Positions 1-5,404 of a stretch of 12,116 nucleotides of DNA are shown piece by piece. Position numbers and translations under genes: made by a program. Under the pieces are notes generated by a model. That model was not told the origin of the DNA, did not search any database, and was given only the letters and a program-made list of their open reading frames with translations. The stretch covers positions 1-12,116 of the forward strand of contig WRCJ01000050.1 of the NCBI GenBank assembly GCA_009784085.1, written 5' to 3'. Within the stretch, counting starts at the first letter, position 1. Each line of letters begins with the position of its first letter. The DNA is from Oscillospiraceae bacterium. GTDB taxonomy: Bacteria; Bacillota; Clostridia; Oscillospirales; UBA929.

Positions 1-1087
1 AAGGGGCGCCGGGGATTGACAGCAAAAACGCGAAAGACAGGCGCAATTCGTTGTCGTCCAAGCGACGGGATATCCTCGGCGTATCGTGGTTGCCGCTCGG
101 TATGCAGATCATCGACCCATGGGGTCCGTGGGATCCTTGGGATCCGTGGGGTCCGTGGGAGGCGACGGTTTTAAGCAACCTCTCGTACCCGGCGACAAAC
201 GCATCCATGCCGCCCGACCCGCCCGAGCCGCGCCGGGCAAAGTACGGTTGTTCCCGGAACAAACGCATATACGGCAACGTCCCGAATGGCAACAGGAAAT
301 CCATATCGAAGCCCGCCACGGCGGATAGGGCCGGATTGCTCCACTCGGAGACCCATACCGCCTCGGGAAACTCCCCGCGCAGCCGCCCCAAGACATCCTG
401 CCAGAGCGCGGCCGTCGCGGCCGGGCCGCCGTCCCCCTTGACGAGGCTCCCCGCCATATCCACGCGGAAGCCGTCGCATCCCATGGAAAGCCAGAAGCGC
501 ATCGCATCTGTCAGCGCGTCGCGGGTGGCGAGCGCATCCGGCGCGCCGGGGGGGATTTGCCAGGGCTTGTCGGGGTCGGGGGCGGCAAAGCCATAGTTCA
601 GGGCCGGCTGGCAAGAGAAAAAGTTCACGGCGCAACAACCCCGCTGGAAGTATCCGCTGATGCCCCCGCGCACCCCTTCGATCCCTTCGAAGTTATCCCA
701 GCCGCCGGCCCAAATATAGCGGCCGGCAAGCCCCGCCTCTCCCCGCGCCGACTTTTGAAACCATTCATGTTCCAAGGAAGTATGGCCGGGGACCATATCC
801 AGCAATACGCGGATACCGCGCCGATGCGCCTCGGCGATGAGCCTGCGCATATCCTCATTGTTCCCGTAGCGGGGCGCGACCTGCCTGTAGTCGCTCACAT
901 CGTACCCCGCGTCATAGAAGGGGGAGGCAAAGCATGGATTCAACCAAACCGCGTCACAACCCAGCCAGCCGATGTAATCCAGCTTTTGGATAATGCCCTC
1001 GAGATCGCCTATGCCGTCGCCATTGGTATCATAGAAACTCTGGGGGTAAATCTGGTAGAATACCGCGTTGTCAAGCCATGCCGGCAT
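1..1087 (-). CDS. GH13 alpha-glycosidase (alpha-amylase/alpha-glucosidase type), N-terminal part, truncated by window edge
   Basis: The minus strand from the ATG at 1087 is open to the window edge, giving 362 codons of a glycoside hydrolase family 13 (beta/alpha)8 barrel. Such enzymes hydrolyse or transfer alpha-glucosidic bonds in starch-derived or related oligosaccharides. The start NAVFYQIYPQSF, followed by DTNGDGIGDL (20-29, the Asp/Asn-rich metal-site-like loop), is typical. Conserved regions are visible: region I DMVPGH (97-102), region II GFRVDM with nucleophile D210, region III VSEWS with acid/base E248, and region IV NHD with D335. All three catalytic acids are present. No signal peptide is seen, so it is probably cytosolic and acts on imported oligosaccharides. 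GGGAGGGG (1096-1103) lies 8 nt before the start. Residues 310-325 are an odd Ser/His/Gly/Pro repeat just before region IV. The exact substrate (maltodextrin, isomaltose or trehalose type) cannot be told; the family is very clear. Confidence 0.9.
   Translation of the reverse strand, partial: MPAWLDNAVFYQIYPQSFYDTNGDGIGDLEGIIQKLDYIGWLGCDAVWLNPCFASPFYDAGYDVSDYRQVAPRYGNNEDMRRLIAEAHRRGIRVLLDMVPGHTSLEHEWFQKSARGEAGLAGRYIWAGGWDNFEGIEGVRGGISGYFQRGCCAVNFFSCQPALNYGFAAPDPDKPWQIPPGAPDALATRDALTDAMRFWLSMGCDGFRVDMAGSLVKGDGGPAATAALWQDVLGRLRGEFPEAVWVSEWSNPALSAVAGFDMDFLLPFGTLPYMRLFREQPYFARRGSGGSGGMDAFVAGYERLLKTVASHGPHGSQGSHGPHGSMICIPSGNHDTPRISRRLDDNELRLSFAFLLSIPGAP
122..157 (-). repeat. Four tandem 9-bp units (GGRTCCKTG on + strand) inside the GH13 gene
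   Basis: Four adjacent 9-bp units at 122, 131, 140 and 149 differ from one another at one or two bases only. Because 9 is a multiple of three, the reading frame is kept. On the minus strand they encode a Ser-His-Gly-Pro-His-Gly-Ser-Gln-Gly type stretch (about residues 310-325) between the helix ending LLKTVAS and the strand leading to the catalytic NHD. GH13 enzymes normally have no such linker at this place, so this is probably a recent in-frame slippage expansion. Confidence 0.8.
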
Positions 1088-1112
1088 AATGCAATCCCCT
1101 CCCTACCTTCCT

Positions 1113-1141
1113 ATCATACAACAGGATTGCGCCGCTGTCCA
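1113..1141 (-). promoter_or_regulatory. Sigma-A-type promoter of the GH13 gene
   Basis: Read on the minus strand, TGGACA (1136-1141) and TATGAT (1113-1118) are separated by exactly 17 nt. Each differs from the TTGACA/TATAAT consensus at one base. The expected transcription start, near 1106, leaves a short leader of about 20 nt carrying the GGGAGGGG ribosome site. This is seen directly as a consensus match; promoter activity is inferred. Confidence 0.65.
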
Positions 1142-1196
1142 GACGCTTTTTGGCACATTGCCGTTTTAAATTTTTTATAGAATTGCACTTTTCCCC

Positions 1197-1225
1197 TTGC
1201 TATTATTTCGGAGTTCCGATATAAT
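1197..1225 (+). promoter_or_regulatory. Sigma-A-type promoter of the XRE/HipA-like unit
   Basis: TTGCTA (1197-1202) and a perfect TATAAT (1220-1225) are spaced by 17 nt, with transcription expected to begin near 1232. The promoter is divergent from the GH13 promoter and about 55 nt from it. Its spacer and -10 box lie almost wholly inside the palindrome at 1201-1226, so a bound repressor would block polymerase directly. Confidence 0.7.
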
Positions 1226-1226
1226 A
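1201..1226. promoter_or_regulatory. Operator-like palindrome over the XRE/HipA-like promoter
   Basis: The left arm TATTATTTCGGA (1201-1212) and right arm TCCGATATAATA (1215-1226) are inverted copies matching at 11 of 12 positions around a central GT. The palindrome spans from the end of the -35 box to just past the -10 box. XRE/HipB-type proteins are dimeric and commonly repress their own operon by binding such sites. The gene immediately downstream encodes one, so autoregulation is the natural reading. Binding itself is inferred. Confidence 0.7.
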
Positions 1227-1237
1227 GGCATGGAAGC

Positions 1238-1245
1238 GAGGTGAT
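1238..1245 (+). promoter_or_regulatory. Ribosome binding site fixing the XRE gene start at 1253
   Basis: GAGGTGAT is a strong match to the 16S rRNA 3' end and lies 7 nt before ATG 1253. It overlaps the upstream in-frame GTG (1241), which therefore cannot be the start served by this site. Confidence 0.75.
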
Positions 1246-1252
1246 TCAAGTT

Positions 1253-1675
1253 ATGATCATTGAAGATTTATTGAAGCGGCGGGAAGTGACTAAATACCGC
1301 CTTGCCACGGAAGCGGATATTTCCCACGCGACATTGAGTGAAATATGCAGCGGTAAAACGAGGCTCGAAAAATGCTCGGCCGAAACGGTGTATAAGCTGG
1401 CGAAAGCGCTCGGCGTATCGATGGAGCTGTTGACGGAAGGCGGAATAAAACGTGCGGAGCGTGAACGCTCATATGAATACAATCTGCCGGGATATTTACA
1501 ACACGACCTGGACGCATATAAAGACGGCTTGAAGAGCGGGTCGGACTTATTGGATTGCCTGTGGGGAGAGCTGTACGGCAGCATCAACGCCGCACAGATC
1601 AATGACCAAATCATTACACCGGAACACGCGGATTATTTGCGGCAAAAATATCTTTGGAAAGGGGCGCGGGCATGA
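1253..1675 (+). CDS. XRE-family helix-turn-helix protein, HipB-like partner of the downstream kinase
   Basis: This is a 140-residue protein. Residues about 2-60 form a Cro/C1-type helix-turn-helix: the pattern LLKRREVTKYRLA, then ISHATLSEICSGKTR as the turn and recognition helix, then ETVYKLAKALGVSMELL. The remaining 75 residues are an acidic, Tyr-rich helical tail that probably contacts the partner or mediates dimer formation. The stop codon overlaps the next start (ATGA, 1672-1675), so the two products are translationally coupled, as in HipBA-type pairs where the DNA-binding member neutralises the kinase and represses the operon. A strong promoter inside a palindrome precedes it. The start at 1253 was preferred over GTG 1241 because of the ribosome site at 1238-1245. 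Base composition is visibly less GC-rich than the flanking genes. The DNA-binding role is secure; the antitoxin role is inferred from context. Confidence 0.85.
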   Translation: MIIEDLLKRREVTKYRLATEADISHATLSEICSGKTRLEKCSAETVYKLAKALGVSMELLTEGGIKRAERERSYEYNLPGYLQHDLDAYKDGLKSGSDLLDCLWGELYGSINAAQINDQIITPEHADYLRQKYLWKGARA

Positions 1676-2613
1676 TAAAAATGATCGATTTCACAAGCTG
1701 CAGACAGATACCGGGCAGGGCGTACAACGGAGCGAACGGCAAGAAGATCGCCGTGGAGTACAACGGTGCGCCATATATGCTGAAGTTCCCGCCCTCCGGC
1801 GCCGGGAAGCCGACCGACCTTTCCTACACGAACAGTTGCTTCTCCGAGCACATTGCCAGCAGCATATTTAATATGCTCGGCGTGACGGCACAGGAAACGA
1901 TGCTCGGCACATTTAACGTCGGTGGCAAGGCGAAAGTGGTATGCGCCTGTCGTGATTTCACCGTTGACGGGAAGCTCCTGCACGACTTCTGTTCGATCAA
2001 GAATACCGTTTTGGATTCTGATTCGGGAGGAAACGGGACAGAGCTTTTTGACGTTCTCGATACCATTGAGAAGCAGCAATTCGTCGATCCTGTCCGTTTA
2101 ACGGCATTTTTCTGGGACATGTTCGTGATCGACGCCATGCTCGGCAACTTTGACCGGCATAACGGCAATTGGGGATTTCTCTCTGACGCTGTCTCCGGCG
2201 AAACGGAGATCGCGCCTGTGTTTGACTGCGGGAGCTGTCTGCTACCGCAAGCCGATGAGAGAGTTATGCGGGACGCTCTGACCAATAAGGATGCGATGAA
2301 CGCGAGAGTGTTTCAATTCCCCACCTCCACGCTCAGACAGGACGGGTTAAAAATCAATTACTATGATTTTTTGATAAAAGCCGTGTATACAGACTGCAAC
2401 GCGGCGCTGAAACGGATTTACGGCAGAATGGATATGAAAAGGATTCGCACGTTTATTGACAGCGTCCCCTATAGTTCCGATCTGCAAAAGGAATTTTATG
2501 ACCGGTATATCGCGACAAGGTTTGATATGATCATCCGTCCCGCATATGAGATAGCCATGTCGGATGAACCGGATAAATTTTCCGCCGTAAGAAATGCGTC
2601 GGGTGTTCCCTAA
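1672..2613 (+). CDS. Compact HipA/CtkA-like serine/threonine kinase
   Basis: This 313-residue protein matches the short HipA-like (CtkA-type) kinase pattern. HipA-family enzymes are protein kinases that can arrest growth; E. coli HipA phosphorylates glutamyl-tRNA synthetase. Visible landmarks are a Gly/Asn-rich N-terminal loop (GRAYNGANGKKI, 15-26), YMLKFP with probable ATP-contacting K38, the catalytic loop NFDRHNGNWG with D161 and N166, and FDCGS with metal-binding D185, equivalent to the DFG aspartate. E. coli HipA is about 440 residues, so this form lacks the usual separate N-terminal domain. ATG 1672 is chosen over TTG 1654 because GGAAAGGGG (1656-1664) sits 7 nt before it and it overlaps the upstream stop. 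No membrane segments are seen. Target and toxicity cannot be read from sequence. A growth-arrest or phage-defence role is possible but is inference. Confidence 0.8.
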   Translation: MIKMIDFTSCRQIPGRAYNGANGKKIAVEYNGAPYMLKFPPSGAGKPTDLSYTNSCFSEHIASSIFNMLGVTAQETMLGTFNVGGKAKVVCACRDFTVDGKLLHDFCSIKNTVLDSDSGGNGTELFDVLDTIEKQQFVDPVRLTAFFWDMFVIDAMLGNFDRHNGNWGFLSDAVSGETEIAPVFDCGSCLLPQADERVMRDALTNKDAMNARVFQFPTSTLRQDGLKINYYDFLIKAVYTDCNAALKRIYGRMDMKRIRTFIDSVPYSSDLQKEFYDRYIATRFDMIIRPAYEIAMSDEPDKFSAVRNASGVP

Positions 2614-2634
2614 CGGAGAAATCTATGCTATACT
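2606..2634 (+). promoter_or_regulatory. Weak candidate promoter for the secreted isomerase gene
   Basis: TATACT (2629-2634) is a good -10 match, but the element 17 nt upstream (TTCCCT, 2606-2611) is a poor -35. An 8-bp direct repeat TAACTATG (2635-2642 and 2644-2651) follows at the expected transcription start. No terminator hairpin was found after the kinase gene, so read-through from it is also possible. Confidence 0.25.
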
Positions 2635-2704
2635 TAACTATGGTAACTATGAGTGATAAAAACAGCGTGAGAAAAGCCAAAGAGAGAAAGACAAGCCGGA
2701 GAAT

Positions 2705-2709
2705 AGGAG
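2705..2709 (+). promoter_or_regulatory. Ribosome binding site fixing the isomerase start at 2718
   Basis: AGGAG lies 8 nt before ATG 2718 and gives a protein beginning directly with a signal sequence. The in-frame ATG at 2625 has no comparable site and would bury the signal sequence behind a highly charged 31-residue leader. Confidence 0.6.
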
Positions 2710-2717
2710 AATGTCAA

Positions 2718-3701
2718 ATGAGAATCAAAGTGCCAAGCCTTTCCCTCGCCATCGCCGTCGCCCTCATTATCTTGCTCGGCCTCGGCGAAGCCCCATTTTC
2801 TTTTTCTTACAGCGAGGGGATTGACGACGGTGGCTACCTGACAGGCATCAGGGCCCTCGACTACGTGAATGTTGCCAATTGTTACGGTATTTCTGTCCCC
2901 GTAGAGCTGGAGAGCCTGCTTACCAGCTATGCCCCCCAATATGATTATCCGACGAAAGACCGCGCGATAGCCGTGGGGGACGTGGTGAACATCGATTATG
3001 TCGGGAGCGTAGGCGGCGTCCCCTTTGAAAGGGGTTCCACCGAAGGGGAGGGGGCGTTCGTCATCGTCGGGTACACCGATTACATTGAGGGTTTCTTGGA
3101 GCAACTGGTGGGGAAGATGCCGGGGGACGAATTCGACCTCGCGGTCACCTTCCCGGATAACTACGCTGAAGAGCTAGCCGGCAAGGATGCGGTATTCGCG
3201 ACGACTGTCAACTATGTTGTGGATACGGCCGCATTGCAAGAGACGGTATGGAAAGACATCGCGGATGCGACCATCCGGGAATATTTGAGACAGTACCTGC
3301 CCACCCTGGTCGAGGTGACATCGCTGCCCACGCAGATGTATGAGTTCCGGAAAAACGCCATGCTGTATTACTTCAGGGAAAACGCGAAGGATTCCGGGAT
3401 GGACACCAAAGCGTTCATCGTCGAAAAAACAGGTTTCTCCGGAGAGGACGAGCTAATTGAAAACTACCGTGAATCCCTGGAGGCGGATGCCTTGCTTGCG
3501 TTGATTTACCAGGCGGTGGCGGAAGATGCGGGCCTCTCGGTCAGCGAAGCGGATATGGATTTTTTCTTTGGCGACGAACCCAATCGGGAACTCGATGAGG
3601 AAACCTTCGGGTTGCCCTATATGACGCAATACGTCCTGCATCAAAAGGCAATCGAGTATGTTGTCGGGCAGGCTTCCCTGACGCCGGCCTTCCCGGGTTA
3701 G
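2718..3701 (+). CDS. Exported trigger-factor-like FKBP peptidyl-prolyl isomerase
   Basis: This 327-residue protein has three parts. Residues about 1-25 (MRIK, then a run rich in Leu, Ile and Ala) form a signal peptide or N-terminal anchor. Residues about 85-170 form an FKBP domain of trigger-factor type: GDVVNIDYVGSVGGVPFERG, then GYTDYIEGFLEQLVGKMPGD, then the characteristic VTFPDNYAEELAGKDAVF. Residues about 175-315 are helical, resembling the trigger factor C-terminal/SurA-like chaperone region. Cytosolic trigger factor has no signal sequence and carries a ribosome-binding N-terminal domain, which is absent here, so the protein probably folds exported proteins outside the membrane, in the manner of PrsA. 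There is no Cys at the end of the hydrophobic segment, so it is not an obvious lipoprotein. No functional link to the following RNA-modification genes is evident. Confidence 0.8.
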   Translation: MRIKVPSLSLAIAVALIILLGLGEAPFSFSYSEGIDDGGYLTGIRALDYVNVANCYGISVPVELESLLTSYAPQYDYPTKDRAIAVGDVVNIDYVGSVGGVPFERGSTEGEGAFVIVGYTDYIEGFLEQLVGKMPGDEFDLAVTFPDNYAEELAGKDAVFATTVNYVVDTAALQETVWKDIADATIREYLRQYLPTLVEVTSLPTQMYEFRKNAMLYYFRENAKDSGMDTKAFIVEKTGFSGEDELIENYRESLEADALLALIYQAVAEDAGLSVSEADMDFFFGDEPNRELDEETFGLPYMTQYVLHQKAIEYVVGQASLTPAFPG

Positions 3702-3706
3702 CGCCT

Positions 3707-4828
3707 TTGGCGCCCTCAGTGCCAGATAGACGGCCTGCTGACAACGTGCCTGACAACGTACCTGACGACGTACCCGACGATGACGTGTGGCACGGCCTCC
3801 CTGACGACGTGCCCGGCCATGTGCCGCCTGACGACATACCCGACGGCGGGCCCGGCCATGCCGTGCGGCGCGGCCTCGTCGATGTGCTTGTCGCCGAGGT
3901 GGCGCGGGACTATAAGATCGAACCCCAAAAAGCCCGCGGCATGATCTCCGCGTGCGTGGCGGGCGATGCCCGGATCGGCGCCATGATCCAGGGCGGCTGC
4001 GCCTTGGCCGACATCCGCCGCACGGCTGCCTACAGGGCGTTGCGCAAAGAGGCCAGGCGGCGGGTCTATGCCTCGTTGCGCCGCTACCGCGACGCGGCGG
4101 AAGACGGCGAACGCTACCAAAAAGCACTGGAAGCCCTGGAAGCCCTGGCGGGCGGGGCGCGGTACGATCCCAATCTCATCGGCAGCATACTGGGCAGCCA
4201 TGTCAGCACTCGGGAACGCCTACGCGACGCCGACGCCGGCGCTTTTTGTCGCCTGTTGCGGGAGTTTACCGCGGGCGCGGCCCATGTGCTGGATGTGGGG
4301 TGCGGCGTGCATCCGTTGATGCTGACGCCGGATTTTTATGCGCGTACCGGGCGGTACGTGGCGGCCGACCGCGACCCCCAATCCATTGCGCTGGTCAACG
4401 CCTACGCGCAAGGCTACCATATCCCCCAGCTCACGGGAATCGTCTGGGAGATGGGCAACGGTTGGCAGGCCCTGGAAGCCCGGACAGGCATCCCGGTATA
4501 CGATGCGGCCCTCGTCATGAAGGTCGTGCCGGTCGTGGCGCGGCAGGCGCCGGCCTTGCTGGATGTCTTGGCCGAACTACCGGCTCGGAAAGCCTTGTTT
4601 ACCGCCTGCCGCGAATCGATGACCAAGCGGGTCAGCATCCAGCGCAGGGAGCGGGCCGCCTTGGACGCGTTTATATCGTCGTCGCCCTTCATCAAGTCCG
4701 CGCCTGTCGAAACCGAAAGCGAATTTGGCTGGATCGTCGCGCCGAGGGGTTCTCCCGGGATCCCCCTCCCCGGACACATCCACGGACACATCCACGGGCC
4801 CCCACCCCGGACCCCTCCGGAGTGTTGA
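3707..4828 (+). CDS. FmrO/ArmA-like 16S rRNA methyltransferase homologue
   Basis: The SAM-dependent fold resembles the family that methylates N7 of G1405 in 16S rRNA (ArmA, RmtB, and the FmrO/KgmB/Sgm self-protection enzymes of aminoglycoside producers). Supporting pattern: a helical N-terminal region with ARDYKIEPQKARG; then HVSTRERL, like the HSSTNERV of ArmA; SAM motif I VLDVGCGVHPLML (194-206), like ILDFGCGFNPLAL; an acidic AADRD; YDAALVMKVVPVV (265-277), like YDVVFLLKMLPVL; then ACRESMTKR and a final WIVAPRGS. Order and spacing agree, so fold and family are fairly secure; the exact target base is not. The start is doubtful. No good ribosome site exists, TTG 3707 would add a repeat-encoded Pro/Asp/Val-rich leader of about 50 residues, and the conserved part begins near residue 57, so GTG 3862 is possible. 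The tail GHIHGHIHG is also repeat-derived. QueT begins 3 nt after the stop. Confidence 0.7.
   Translation: MAPSVPDRRPADNVPDNVPDDVPDDDVWHGLPDDVPGHVPPDDIPDGGPGHAVRRGLVDVLVAEVARDYKIEPQKARGMISACVAGDARIGAMIQGGCALADIRRTAAYRALRKEARRRVYASLRRYRDAAEDGERYQKALEALEALAGGARYDPNLIGSILGSHVSTRERLRDADAGAFCRLLREFTAGAAHVLDVGCGVHPLMLTPDFYARTGRYVAADRDPQSIALVNAYAQGYHIPQLTGIVWEMGNGWQALEARTGIPVYDAALVMKVVPVVARQAPALLDVLAELPARKALFTACRESMTKRVSIQRRERAALDAFISSSPFIKSAPVETESEFGWIVAPRGSPGIPLPGHIHGHIHGPPPRTPPEC
3733..3861 (+). repeat. Degenerate 12-15 bp tandem repeats (core CCTGACRACGTR)
   Basis: About nine imperfect units run head to tail, for example CCTGACAACGTA, CCTGACGACGTA, CCTGACGACGTG and CCCGGCCATGTG. Unit lengths stay multiples of three. 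Read in the methyltransferase frame they give Pro-Asp-Asn/Asp-Val type peptides (PDNV, PDDV, PGHV). Either this is a disordered N-terminal leader or an untranslated spacer between the isomerase and methyltransferase genes. The units are too short, uneven and spacer-free for a CRISPR array. Confidence 0.75.
4772..4795 (+). repeat. Perfect 12-bp tandem duplication at the methyltransferase 3' end
   Basis: GGACACATCCAC occurs twice without interruption (4772-4783, 4784-4795). It encodes the GHIHGHIHG element of the C-terminal tail. The exact identity of the two copies suggests a recent duplication. Confidence 0.85.
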
Positions 4829-4831
4829 TCC

Positions 4832-5326
4832 ATGAAACATTATCGCTCTATCTATAAAATTACCATGTCCGCCGCCATCATGGCCGTGTATATTGTCTTG
4901 ATGTTTGCCACCCAGAGCTTTGCCTTTGGCCAGTACCAGCTGCGCATCGCGACGGCGTTGTATGCCATGGCCGGCGTACACCCCTGGCTGATTCTTCCGC
5001 TGGGCCTTGCCAATATGCTCTCCAACATGCTCATGGGCGGCTTGGGCCCCGCCGACATCGGCGGCGGTTTGCTGGTGGGCCTGTTGACGGCGGGCGCCGT
5101 GGCGTTGTTGCGCCGCAAGACCCGTTGCGTTTGGCTGTTGGTCCTGCCCATCGCCATCGTCCCCAGCTTCGTCGTGCCCATATGGTTGCACTTTCTCCTG
5201 CTTGTCCCCTACTTCGTGTTAGTGCCCTCCCTCCTGGTGGGGCAGGCCATATCGGCGTACACCCTCGGCATCGTGCTGTTGAATATCAAATGGGAGAAGG
5301 TCTTTCGGGCGCCGCCGCCTCCATAA
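4832..5326 (+). CDS. queT: QueT: queuosine-precursor ECF transporter S component
   Basis: This 164-residue, very hydrophobic protein has about five or six membrane segments and few charges, the usual size for an ECF S component. Such proteins bind the substrate in the membrane and use a shared EcfA/A'/T energising module, not seen in this window. The segment FGQYQLRIATALYAMAGVHPW, then GLANMLSNMLMGGLGPADIGGG, matches the QueT signature (Gln-Arg-rich substrate region, then a DIxxG loop). QueT imports preQ1 or queuine for tRNA queuosine. The tRNA-guanine transglycosylase gene 78 nt downstream supports that role strongly. The start ATG 4832 is 3 nt after the previous stop with GGAG (4817-4820) upstream, so it is probably cotranscribed and coupled with the methyltransferase gene. 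No preQ1 riboswitch can fit directly in front. The alternative is a different small-molecule ECF S component, which I consider unlikely. Confidence 0.85.
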   Translation: MKHYRSIYKITMSAAIMAVYIVLMFATQSFAFGQYQLRIATALYAMAGVHPWLILPLGLANMLSNMLMGGLGPADIGGGLLVGLLTAGAVALLRRKTRCVWLLVLPIAIVPSFVVPIWLHFLLLVPYFVLVPSLLVGQAISAYTLGIVLLNIKWEKVFRAPPPP

Positions 5327-5331
5327 GGGAT

Positions 5332-5370
5332 CGCGTACGATGGGCGGCGTGCGATGGCGGCGTACGATGG
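5332..5370 (+). repeat. Three 12-bp repeats (GGCGTRCGATGG) in the queT-tgt spacer
   Basis: Copies begin at 5332 (first base C), 5346 and 5359, separated by one or two bases. They fill most of the 78-nt spacer between the queT stop and the transglycosylase start at 5405. The transglycosylase frame is open through them from ATG 5354, but the ribosome site points to 5405, so they are most likely untranslated. Confidence 0.75.
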
Positions 5371-5373
5371 ACG

Positions 5374-5386
5374 GCGCATCATGCGC
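5374..5386. promoter_or_regulatory. Perfect GCGCAT-C-ATGCGC palindrome before the tgt ribosome site
   Basis: Two perfect 6-bp arms flank a single C, ending two bases before the tgt ribosome binding site (5389-5398). It could be a protein-binding site or a small RNA hairpin (GCGCA stem, 3-nt loop) tuning translation. No function is demonstrated. Confidence 0.35.
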
Positions 5387-5388
5387 AT

Positions 5389-5398
5389 AGGAAAGGGG
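5389..5398 (+). promoter_or_regulatory. Ribosome binding site fixing the tgt start at 5405
   Basis: AGGAAAGGGG ends 6 nt before ATG 5405. The earlier in-frame ATGs (5354, 5381) have no such site. ATG 5405 also matches the usual N-terminus of the archaeal-type family, which begins just before the TPxFxPV-like segment. Confidence 0.7.
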
Positions 5399-5404
5399 CT
5401 TTTC

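Noticed and set aside
1151..1163. LacI-family-like GGCA-CAT-TGCC palindrome upstream of the GH13 promoter
   Set aside because: The arms match over only 4 bp each, which is expected by chance, and no LacI-type gene is in the window.
557..1180. Plus-strand 207-codon frame over the GH13 gene
   Set aside because: It is opposite the GH13 catalytic domain, has no family resemblance or ribosome site, and runs through the GH13 promoter.
2625..2717. Longer N-terminus for the isomerase from ATG 2625
   Set aside because: The extra residues are highly charged and precede the signal sequence, there is no ribosome site before 2625, and a clear one precedes 2718.
3733..3861. CRISPR-like array
   Set aside because: Units are 12-15 bp, degenerate, directly adjacent with no unique spacers, and no cas genes are nearby.
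4796..4831. preQ1 riboswitch in front of queT
   Set aside because: The gap to the previous gene is only 3 nt and the preceding bases are coding and repeat-derived. I see no hairpin followed by an A-rich tail leading into the ribosome site.
3952..4857. A 301-codon plus-strand frame overlapping the methyltransferase gene
   Set aside because: It is a frame-shifted shadow with Arg/Gly/Pro-rich composition and no motifs; the overlapping frame carries the SAM-binding pattern.
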